From Alphaproteobacteria bacterium (lineage in GTDB: Bacteria > Pseudomonadota > Alphaproteobacteria > JAJFIK01): DNA of 64,000 nt. Shown in pieces: positions 1 to 7,242 of the stretch. The notes beneath the pieces are model-generated. The model searched no databases. It worked only from the letters and a program-made list of their open reading frames with translations, and was not told where the DNA came from. The translations under genes and the position numbers were made by a program. Numbering within the stretch: the stretch's first letter is position 1; every line of letters begins with the position of its first letter. The stretch covers positions 1 through 64,000 of the forward strand of contig JAJFIL010000210.1 of NCBI GenBank assembly GCA_021774965.1, written 5' to 3'.

Positions 1-303
1 TACGAGACCCCATTCGGCACTCGGGAACATCCCGCCCGCCGAGTATGCACTAAAAACAAGACTGGAAATCAAGGCCGCATGAGGCCACAATCGGGTACGA
101 AGACTCTCCGCAAAAATGGAGGGAAGATGGGGCTCAGGTCATCATCAAGGTCTCAATGGTGCTCTACCCGACCCGCACTGCGAGAAGGCAGATCGAAAGC
201 CCTCCCGTCTAAGCGCCCACCTCTGGAAACAGCACTGTCACGGTTTGTATCAGCTACCCGAGGCGGCTTGAATTGTAATTCGCACCCAACAGGTTCTCTG
301 GAC

Positions 304-326
304 TGCGTGGCGGAGAGACAGGGATT
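304..326. repeat. Left attachment site (att direct repeat)
   Basis: This stretch is identical over 23 bases to 29677-29699, including GGCGGAGAGACAGGGATT. In the right copy the same bases form the CCA end, acceptor strand and part of the T arm of the tRNA-Ser gene on the minus strand. Identity stops immediately on both sides (c versus a before it, a versus c after it). This is the expected duplication left by a tyrosine recombinase that integrates into a tRNA 3' end. Confidence 0.9.
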
Positions 327-387
327 ATCCGTCGACACGCCATATGCCAGCAAAATCAATGAGTTAAATCCTATCTCCCTGACCTAG

Positions 388-407
388 TTGTACCACTTTT
401 TGTACCA
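388..407. repeat. Paired TTGTACCA motifs, possible integrase arm sites (left)
   Basis: TTGTACCA occurs at 388-395 and again at 400-407, 12 bases apart, about 60-80 bases inside the left att site. Related words (GTACAA at 29590 and TGTACCA at 29601) lie inside the right end. The spacing and position would suit arm-type binding sites for the recombinase or an excisionase. This is inference; the motifs are short. Confidence 0.3.
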
Positions 408-582
408 ATTGATGGCCAATTTAGAAACAGTGAGCGGGCACGCAAGCCCGACCATGTCGATTTGCAACCAGTAGCAAAATCTCCGGCGAGGTTCTGGATT
501 TGCGGAAACGATTTGATATTCGAAGTCGCTACTTACTTGTTACCTGGGCTTAAGCGGTTTTCCTCTGACAATGTCCTCATGG

Positions 583-1368
583 TCAGTCCTTTATCAGATA
601 TCGCGATGGAGGATCAGCAATTTTGGATCTCTCAGCCGCTGGTAATCTGTGCGTGGTTGATGTGTCGGCTACCAGATCAAACACATGTCCTTCAGCTTCG
701 GGGTGCACAACAACTCGCCTAATGAAGTCAAAATTCAGCAACGGATAAATCAGACCGTTCCCAGTCTCTTTGGTTCCAGCGCGAACATCAACACCGGCTT
801 TTGACAACTCTCGAGCGGGCAAAATAGCTCTTACTTCTTTCTCATGTTCAAATTCATCCCGCTTCAATGACAAAAGGTGGACTTCCTTCAATTTCCCCCC
901 CTCATTGAATTCCTTATGATCGATGTATCTGACCATCCCTATTGAAAATAGGTCATCAAATACCGTTTGTAATAGCTTGTATTCGGTTGCAATGGCCACG
1001 CTCGCTTTCGTCTTCCCATAGATTTGCCACATCGCTGTGGATTCACCTTCGTGCAAGTGCCAGCAACTTACATATGCATTCATGAGATCGTCGATTGCTA
1101 TATTCATAATGTCGCGAGTATCGGAGAATTTCTGATCTTTGACCTCTGCCACGTCATTCGCTTGCTCGGCGCTCCTTTGCAACGATCGCTGCCAGGCAAG
1201 AGGCAATGAGCCTTCATAAGGGTCAACATTTGCCAAGAGCTTTGCAGAAGGGATGAACAACGACTTATTGCGCAACATCCATTCAAAATTCTCGAATGGC
1301 ATGTATCGCCATACCTTGGACGTGTCGTTCTCAGGTTGGATTAGATGCCCGCCTTCCGGTTTCGCCAT
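583..1368 (-). CDS. DUF2971 family protein
   Basis: A 261-residue soluble protein. The segment YVSCWHLHEGESTAMWQIYG (about residues 99-118) is the typical DUF2971 core, in which a cysteine/tryptophan pair precedes a glutamate- and methionine-rich 'AMWxxYG' signature. The N-terminal part (WRYMPFENFEWML) also fits the family. The biochemical role of DUF2971 is not established. Members are common on genomic islands and near defence genes. The start codon is an ATG at 1368. It is transcribed divergently from the RelA/SpoT-domain gene across a 233-base intergenic region that holds two perfect inverted repeats. Family assignment is fairly secure; function is unknown. Confidence 0.75.
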   Translation of the reverse strand: MAKPEGGHLIQPENDTSKVWRYMPFENFEWMLRNKSLFIPSAKLLANVDPYEGSLPLAWQRSLQRSAEQANDVAEVKDQKFSDTRDIMNIAIDDLMNAYVSCWHLHEGESTAMWQIYGKTKASVAIATEYKLLQTVFDDLFSIGMVRYIDHKEFNEGGKLKEVHLLSLKRDEFEHEKEVRAILPARELSKAGVDVRAGTKETGNGLIYPLLNFDFIRRVVVHPEAEGHVFDLVADTSTTHRLPAAERSKIADPPSRYLIKD

Positions 1369-1423
1369 CTTGAGCCTCTTTTGTCTGTATAACGATCACT
1401 TGAAATCACGATACAATTCAGAA

Positions 1424-1438
1424 GTCTAACACTTAGAC
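1424..1438. repeat. Perfect inverted repeat GTCTAA-CAC-TTAGAC, possible operator
   Basis: Six-base arms with a 3-base centre lie in the divergent intergenic region between the DUF2971 gene and the RelA/SpoT-domain gene. It sits just upstream of a plausible minus-strand promoter (TTGTAT, 19 bases, TATACA read on the minus strand). An operator controlling one or both divergent genes is an inference. Confidence 0.35.
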
Positions 1439-1442
1439 AGTT

Positions 1443-1461
1443 GCTCGCCCCCAAGGCGAGC
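1443..1461. repeat. Hairpin GCTCGCC-CCCAA-GGCGAGC
   Basis: A perfect 7-bp GC-rich stem with a 5-base loop lies in the divergent region, five bases beyond the GTCTAA/TTAGAC repeat. There is no T-run, so it is not an intrinsic terminator. It could be a protein-binding site or part of a 5' leader; nothing here decides which. Confidence 0.35.
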
Positions 1462-1525
1462 GATGTATCGAGCCACTGGTCAATTGGCAGCGTATACAGG
1501 TAATTGTAAAGCTGAGAATAAAAAC

Positions 1526-1554
1526 TTGCAAGTGACGTTGAGTACATTCATAAA
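1526..1554 (+). promoter_or_regulatory. Possible promoter for RelA/SpoT-domain gene
   Basis: TTGCAA at 1526-1531 is followed after 17 bases by CATAAA at 1549-1554, about 48 bases upstream of the ATG at 1602. The spacing is ideal but both hexamers are imperfect. Confidence 0.35.
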
Positions 1555-1601
1555 TTGTGGTTGGTTGGCAGGACCGAGAATGCCTCCGCAGGAAGTCAGC
1601 A

Positions 1602-4600
1602 ATGAACCTAAAAGAATACAAAACAGTCCATCAGCAGAGATACAAAGAACTGGCTGAAGCGGTCAGACACATCTTGGAAAGCGCTATCGCTCAAGACCCT
1701 CAGTATCGACTGCAGCAAATCCAGTATCGCGCAAAGAGCGTGAGTTCCCTGTCCGATCGGTTACGGGAAACGGGACAATTGGAAGCCGCAAATATTGAGG
1801 AGATTAGAAAAGACTTGGCTGGGTGCCGGATCGTTTTCTACACAAACAGCGACGTAAATAGATTCTTGCAGTCTGGAATAATTCACCAAAATTTTGATGT
1901 TGATGGAAGTAGGTCAAAAGTTCATTTTCCAGTTGATAGCTCGAATGATGCCAACGATCAGTTCCGTTCGCACAATTACGTGGTTTGTTTGAAGGAAAGC
2001 CGCGCCGCACTAGCAGAGTATGGACATCTTGCCGGTCTGTGGTGTGAGGTCCAGGTTCAAACTACGCTGAACCATGCATGGGCTGAAATGGCCCATGACA
2101 CAATATACAAATCATTTTCTACTGAGGGTTTCGGAAAGCGAGACAAGGAACAAATCAATAAGAGCCTCGACAAGGTTATGAAGGATTACTTGGTCCCTGC
2201 CGGTTACTACCTCGACAAAATCGCCCAAGATGCGCGGAGAGTTCAGGAAGGCAAATCGCTACTTGACACCGATATTCTTGAGCTCACCGTAACGGCCAAA
2301 GACAACAATGAACGTTTTGATGTAATTGCCAAACTCAAGAACGATGTATTGCCTCACTATGACGAACCTAATGCAGAACTTCCCTTCATTAGAGGAAAGT
2401 TGGAGCAAGCATGGTTGTTAGCTCTACAGGCAGATGAGCAAGAATACGAAACGATATTTGGATATACGCCGGGACACAGCGCAGAGGATGTAACTGGATT
2501 GATCGTTGAGATATTTTCGTACTATCGGTATGTCGATCCTATCGCGACGTTTAACAGCCTGTGCAAGCTGTACCGCATCACGAATATTGAAAAATCAAGA
2601 TCTCAACTCTTAGAGTTCGCCTCCACTTTTGCGGCATACAATCTACGGAACTGGCGAAGAGGTGGTCCAGCAGATCAGGTACGACTTCGTGAAATGATAG
2701 CGACCGTCAAGGAGAGTAAGGAGATTAACCCACTTCTGATAGCAATGTTGGGAGAGATGTTGAAACCTGATGTAACCGGAGAAAGCAGCACCTCGAAAAC
2801 TGTCTCATTTGAGTTCGGCGCTATTTCCTACAGCGATGAGATTGAAGGGCTCCGATCAGATGCGATCAAGCTTCTGAGAGATTTGGCTGAACAATCAACA
2901 TCAAATGATGTTCGATTAGAGGTGCTTGCCGCACTATCAAATGCCTACAAGTTTCCGCGCCACCCGGAGTACGCATATGATGTCGTGGCGATGATCGTGC
3001 GCGGGGCTCGCGAAGCAGCTGATGCTGGATGGTGCGTTGTTGATAAGTCAGCCTTCCGACTAAAGATGAAATTTGAAAAGAGGCTATTCTATTGTTTTGA
3101 CAGTATCGGTCGCCTTCCCGCTGATATGCAACAGGACCCTAGCGTAGCTGACAGTAGGATTAAATTTCTAAGTATTGCAAAGGAGTTTAGTGATCAGCTA
3201 AACGCATGCGAAGAATACGTAGTATTCAAAACACTGATTGGTTTTGACTCAATCCCACAGCAGAAGTGGCTGGTTGGCACGGACGAGCCTGCATCGATTT
3301 ATCGATTGCAAGATCTTGAAGTCAAGAGGTTGGCCGATCAGGTCAATGATGACAATTGGGCCATTTGGCAAGAGCGGATCATGCGATTGTCCAACGAAGG
3401 GCGAACTGACCTTGGCGCGATTTCCCACCTTATTGGGTTCATCAAGATCGTAATTGATCAAAGCCCTCAATTTGGCCTCTTATTGATTGACACTGCAGAT
3501 AAGTTGCCCTCCCCGATCGTCACAACAATTCTCGGGTCTCTTCTTACCAGCAATCAATCTGATCGCACATTGGAGATTATCTCCGAGTGGATATCAAACG
3601 CCCAACATCTGCAAGAAACTGCTAGAGCATTACAGGGGAAGGGTTTGGGTAACTCAGAAATAGTTGAGAGGCTTGTAGAACGATCCATAGACGAAGGTTG
3701 CTTGCTCGCGATCGCCTTGCTGATGGATATGGCGGTAAGGCGATACAGTGAGGACCCTTCCTTTTGGACAGACAAAGTCTTCATGCTATGCCTACGCTTT
3801 TCCAAAGAAAATGGGAGCTTCATGTGGGTCCGCTATACTGGGTTCGCTGCATATGAGAATGGTCTGTTCCATGCTCTGGATGATGCCAAAGCCCAAGAAG
3901 TCCTCGAATCAATTGTTGAGGTAGACAAAATTGAGCATGAGGCAGACGCCATCATTGCTGTCATTGCGGCACGGCTTCCAACAAAAGTATTGGATTTCTA
4001 TTTGTCGCGCATTAGTGAGCAACGCAATCGATCTGCATTCGAATTTGACGCAGTGCCGTACAATTTTGGACGAACCGGCGAGATCCTCAAACAAACCCCA
4101 TCTCAATTGATTCAGTATCTGCTAGCTTCTGAGTACGCTAATATGGACGTTCTGCCTTGGGATGTATCTCATTTGATCAGCCGTATAGATCCTGAATTTG
4201 GTGACCCGCTATCTGAAGCAATTCTTGAGGCAGCCAATGCCTCCGACGGTCCGCGATTACGATTCATACTCAACATTCTGTTTGGCTATGAAGGGAACCA
4301 CAAGGTGTTGTCATTTCTTCGTCGAATTGTTCCCAATGAATTTTTTGACGAAGACGCCATGGTGTTGGCAGAAGCAATCCTTTGGGAGACTGGATGCACC
4401 GTAGGCGAGTATGGCCAATCTGAAGCTTATGAGGAGAGAGCCAGATCTCTAGAGGATTGGGTGAGCGACGAGAACCTGAAAGTTCGTGATTTTGCGAGTG
4501 ACCAGGTTCGAAGACTAAATCAAATGGCGTTATCGATGCGTGCAGATGCTGAGTCCAGCATTGCAATGAGGCGGCTTAATTTTGGAGAAAGCCCGGTTGA

Positions 4601-4631
4601 TAGTTCATCGGGCGAAGATGGGGAGGAATGA
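1602..4631 (+). CDS. Large RelA/SpoT-domain protein with long C-terminal extension
   Basis: The first ~180 residues carry a RelA/SpoT nucleotidyltransferase domain: YRAKSVSSLSDRL (about 42-54, the RxKxxxS-type substrate loop), DLAGCRIVFY (about 71-80) and CEVQVQTTLNHAWAEMAHD (about 148-166), matching the E-x-Q-x-R/T...WA..eH signature. In the family this domain transfers pyrophosphate from ATP to a nucleotide; some toxin members modify tRNA instead. The remaining ~800 residues are acidic, helical-looking and of no family I recognise, possibly a repeat scaffold. I chose the ATG at 1602 (MNLKEYK) because GGAAG lies 6 bases upstream; the track start at 1557 adds 15 unlikely residues. There is no HD hydrolase, TGS or ACT domain, so it is not a housekeeping Rel. 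A phage-sensing effector role is inferred from the island setting. Confidence 0.7.
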   Translation: MNLKEYKTVHQQRYKELAEAVRHILESAIAQDPQYRLQQIQYRAKSVSSLSDRLRETGQLEAANIEEIRKDLAGCRIVFYTNSDVNRFLQSGIIHQNFDVDGSRSKVHFPVDSSNDANDQFRSHNYVVCLKESRAALAEYGHLAGLWCEVQVQTTLNHAWAEMAHDTIYKSFSTEGFGKRDKEQINKSLDKVMKDYLVPAGYYLDKIAQDARRVQEGKSLLDTDILELTVTAKDNNERFDVIAKLKNDVLPHYDEPNAELPFIRGKLEQAWLLALQADEQEYETIFGYTPGHSAEDVTGLIVEIFSYYRYVDPIATFNSLCKLYRITNIEKSRSQLLEFASTFAAYNLRNWRRGGPADQVRLREMIATVKESKEINPLLIAMLGEMLKPDVTGESSTSKTVSFEFGAISYSDEIEGLRSDAIKLLRDLAEQSTSNDVRLEVLAALSNAYKFPRHPEYAYDVVAMIVRGAREAADAGWCVVDKSAFRLKMKFEKRLFYCFDSIGRLPADMQQDPSVADSRIKFLSIAKEFSDQLNACEEYVVFKTLIGFDSIPQQKWLVGTDEPASIYRLQDLEVKRLADQVNDDNWAIWQERIMRLSNEGRTDLGAISHLIGFIKIVIDQSPQFGLLLIDTADKLPSPIVTTILGSLLTSNQSDRTLEIISEWISNAQHLQETARALQGKGLGNSEIVERLVERSIDEGCLLAIALLMDMAVRRYSEDPSFWTDKVFMLCLRFSKENGSFMWVRYTGFAAYENGLFHALDDAKAQEVLESIVEVDKIEHEADAIIAVIAARLPTKVLDFYLSRISEQRNRSAFEFDAVPYNFGRTGEILKQTPSQLIQYLLASEYANMDVLPWDVSHLISRIDPEFGDPLSEAILEAANASDGPRLRFILNILFGYEGNHKVLSFLRRIVPNEFFDEDAMVLAEAILWETGCTVGEYGQSEAYEERARSLEDWVSDENLKVRDFASDQVRRLNQMALSMRADAESSIAMRRLNFGESPVDSSSGEDGEE

Positions 4632-4775
4632 GTCTCCTTGCTCGCGTCCAACTCAGTTCATTGATAGGATCTGATTAAAACTCAAAAAAATCCGAATGAG
4701 CTGCCTAGCTACGATAGGCCTTGTGTTCGATGCCTGATTGTTCTTTGAGGCGCACGGCAGGCCGAGGCTCTCGGA

Positions 4776-5969
4776 ATGCTAGACCGGTTGATGTTCCAGC
4801 AATTGCAGCTCGTTGCGAATTTGCCCCCGCAAGCAAACGAAAGGATGGAGCACATGATACCAATTACAAAAAGTGGAACTCTAGAACGAAATGCTTTGTA
4901 CAAGGCTGTTTGGTCCACTCCAATGACAAAACTCGCCGCTGAAATCGGCCTAAGCGGGCGCGGCCTTGCAAAAATCTGTGGCCGTCTGAAAATCCCAGTG
5001 CCGCCTAGAGGATACTGGGCTAAAGTGCAGGCAGGAAAGAAAGTTCGGCAAATGCCCCTCCCTGAGACTGGCCCAGAAACGCCAAATCAAACTCAAGTTT
5101 TTAGACAACTTGCAGCAACGCAAAATCAGAGATCAAACGAATTGCCGCAAACGATTGAGGGAGACCTCAACCGGGCACTCGAACAATTAGGTGAAATTGC
5201 TGTCCCTAAGACACTCAAAAACCCGCACCCCATCATAGTTGAGTGGCGTAAACATGGCCGCGAAACGCAAACGATTGCCTATCACGATGACCGCGGAACG
5301 AGCGGCAGATTTGACAATTCGATAGAGAAACGGCGATTGAGAATTCTGAGCAGCCTATTCAAGGCTTGGGAACTACTAGGTCATTCCCTCACATATCCAG
5401 ACCACTATCGGTATCGCGTAAACTTCAGTTTTGGGTCGGAGCAAATCGAGTTTCGGTGCGAGGAATACCTTCGGCAGTTTCGACGTCCTCTTACTTTGGA
5501 TGAGAAGGTTGATCCTCTCTACCAGCATCAAAAATGGCGTCAAATCAAAGAGCCAACCGGTACACTCATCTTCGAAATCAAAAGTCATATTCTTCAAAAG
5601 AGAACCTCCGTCTGGAAGGAAATTGATCAAGCACCTCTAGAAACACAAGTCACCGAGATACTCCAAGAACTTCTGATTGCGGGGCTTCTCCTGGCAGAAC
5701 AAACCCGGCATCGAGAGGAAGAACGTCGAATTTATTGGGAAGAGCAGAACCGGTTTGCTGAGATTCAAAGAAGAGAGGAAAAAGAAGAAGAGCGCTGGCA
5801 ACAACTAGTTCTCCTGGCTAAAGCTCACGAAGAATCTAAAGTTGTATTGAGTTTTTTGGAAAGTGCTCAGAGTACAGACATTGATCTGCTTGAGTTCGTC
5901 CTCCCCAGTTGGTGCAAGAACATTGATTATGCCAAGCGAATAGCTATCAAACGTGACCCACTTCGATAA
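4776..5969 (+). CDS. Island protein with N-terminal HTH-like motif and C-terminal coiled coil
   Basis: The N terminus contains LYKAVWSTPMTKLAAEIGLS followed by GLAKICGRLKIPVPPRGYWAKVQAGK, a helix-turn-helix-like motif I have seen at the start of many uncharacterised proteobacterial island proteins. The middle region is unrecognised. The C-terminal part (about residues 300-350: RHREEERRIYWEEQ, RREEKEEERW) is a highly charged predicted coiled coil. The start is uncertain: the track ATG is at 4776, but ATGs at 4845 and 4854, just before ITKSGTLERNALYKAVW, are also possible and sit near purine-rich sequence. It follows the RelA/SpoT-domain gene after 144 bases with no visible terminator. DNA binding is inferred; function is unknown. 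Confidence 0.6.
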   Translation: MLDRLMFQQLQLVANLPPQANERMEHMIPITKSGTLERNALYKAVWSTPMTKLAAEIGLSGRGLAKICGRLKIPVPPRGYWAKVQAGKKVRQMPLPETGPETPNQTQVFRQLAATQNQRSNELPQTIEGDLNRALEQLGEIAVPKTLKNPHPIIVEWRKHGRETQTIAYHDDRGTSGRFDNSIEKRRLRILSSLFKAWELLGHSLTYPDHYRYRVNFSFGSEQIEFRCEEYLRQFRRPLTLDEKVDPLYQHQKWRQIKEPTGTLIFEIKSHILQKRTSVWKEIDQAPLETQVTEILQELLIAGLLLAEQTRHREEERRIYWEEQNRFAEIQRREEKEEERWQQLVLLAKAHEESKVVLSFLESAQSTDIDLLEFVLPSWCKNIDYAKRIAIKRDPLR

Positions 5970-6203
5970 TCTGAAAGTATGCAGGTACCGTTGCGATATT
6001 TCTGAAAAATAGTTTCGTCTCTATAGTTGAGGCAGACAAGGCGTAGTCCGTCACAGCTACACAGCCCACGGCAGCCATTACTATGACCGTCAAGGCCTTA
6101 CCAAGTGTGCTTGGCTACCGCCACCAACAAATGGCTGCACACGCACAGGAGCAAAAATTGGAACCTACAACTGTTTCCAAAAGAAGTTCCTACCAGCCAT
6201 GTA

Positions 6204-7130
6204 CTAACGAATCTCAAGGGTCAATGGCTCACTCTCCAAAAAAACTACTCGCCACCGATCAAGTTTCGTTTTCTCAGGTGGTTCCATTCCTTCCCTCATG
6301 CTCATTGCGATACTAAGAATCTCGGAAGGCACCTCGTTTGAAACCGAGGGAACCTCAATCTTGCTATCTGACTGCCCAGGTGAACCTTCGCCAGCGTTAC
6401 CAATTATCCTTTCTAGTCGCTCTTTGATGACCGTTGGACTTGGAATGCTTACAGGAGGAAATTCCGTGAGCGCGCCGTATAAATGAAACAGTGGCGATGC
6501 TTCCGCATCAAGTTGCAGTATTGGTTTGATTCGAAGCGGCGAGGGGCACAAGAGGTCGGTTAGTTTGAACAGGTGCGGCTGGATCGTCGCGAGTTTTCTA
6601 TTCTTCAAGCGGTTGCCCTGGTTGGCAATCGAAGATTGCACGAGCGACTGAATCACAAAGCCACTTGCAAGATTGACGCCCATAAGTTTCTTACAACCGC
6701 TCGTGGCGGCCCAATCACAAGTTTGCTGTGAATGATAGAAAGCATATAGAGGCATACAGCCCTTTCCAGACCGCTTCGCATTTTTGACTAACGTATCAGC
6801 TTGAAATTTCTTTGGATTGCCGGTTTGGTGATACAACTCTCTGTAGCTATATCTCTGCCAGATTTTGCCCGTTCCATATTCCCGCTTCGCTTGGATATAT
6901 AGGCAGTATATACTTGATAGGTCCCTGCTGACGAAATTCCACTCCATATCTGCGCCAGTTGTTGGCTCATTGGGGAAGCTGACATGAAGGCTGTTACCTC
7001 TCATCACGGCAAGACAAGCCATCATCAGATCAGTGATCGTTTCTTCCCTGATGGACCTCCCGTTCAACCGACCGCGATCCATTAGCATTGCGCTAAAATT
7101 GGGAAACTCTTTGGCAAATCGGCAAAGCAA
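6204..7130 (-). CDS. Uncharacterised protein with possible PD-(D/E)xK nuclease core
   Basis: A 308-residue protein. Near the N terminus SIREETITDLMMACL is followed by FPNEPTTGADMEWNFV (about residues 52-67) and then YIQAKR (about 77-82). An E...GADxEW...QxK layout resembles the PD-(D/E)xK nuclease fold and DUF6615-type proteins; this rests on motif spacing only. The track start is a TTG preceded by AAGGAG at 8 bases, which supports it; internal ATGs a few residues in are alternatives. The C-terminal half is unrecognised. It faces the HTH/coiled-coil gene and precedes the STAND gene on the same side of the island. Nuclease activity is inferred, not shown. Confidence 0.55.
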   Translation of the reverse strand: MLCRFAKEFPNFSAMLMDRGRLNGRSIREETITDLMMACLAVMRGNSLHVSFPNEPTTGADMEWNFVSRDLSSIYCLYIQAKREYGTGKIWQRYSYRELYHQTGNPKKFQADTLVKNAKRSGKGCMPLYAFYHSQQTCDWAATSGCKKLMGVNLASGFVIQSLVQSSIANQGNRLKNRKLATIQPHLFKLTDLLCPSPLRIKPILQLDAEASPLFHLYGALTEFPPVSIPSPTVIKERLERIIGNAGEGSPGQSDSKIEVPSVSNEVPSEILSIAMSMREGMEPPEKTKLDRWRVVFLESEPLTLEIR

Positions 7131-7242
7131 ACTGCTAACTCCTTAAAAATGCTGCGGTGACCTTGAGAGAGCTTCAATTACTCCAGATCGATTAGACGGC
7201 GAGCACTTGGAAGGCGCTGCCTAATCGCTCCCTCACTGTCTG

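Larger units (their letters stand above)
1..582. other. Gene-poor left flank and island left end
   Basis: No convincing gene is visible here. The two track ORFs (79..387 and its antisense 153..359) overlap each other and match no family I recognise. Bases 1-303 should be the original chromosomal sequence downstream of the tRNA-Ser gene. Bases 304-326 are a copy of the tRNA 3' end (att site). Bases 327-582 are the left end of the island and carry the paired TTGTACCA motifs at 388-407 and a degenerate palindrome at 462-477. Confidence 0.6.

Noticed and set aside
79-387. 102-residue ORF at the left end
   Set aside because: No recognisable family, an overlapping antisense ORF, and it runs across the att site, so it cannot be an ancient intact gene.
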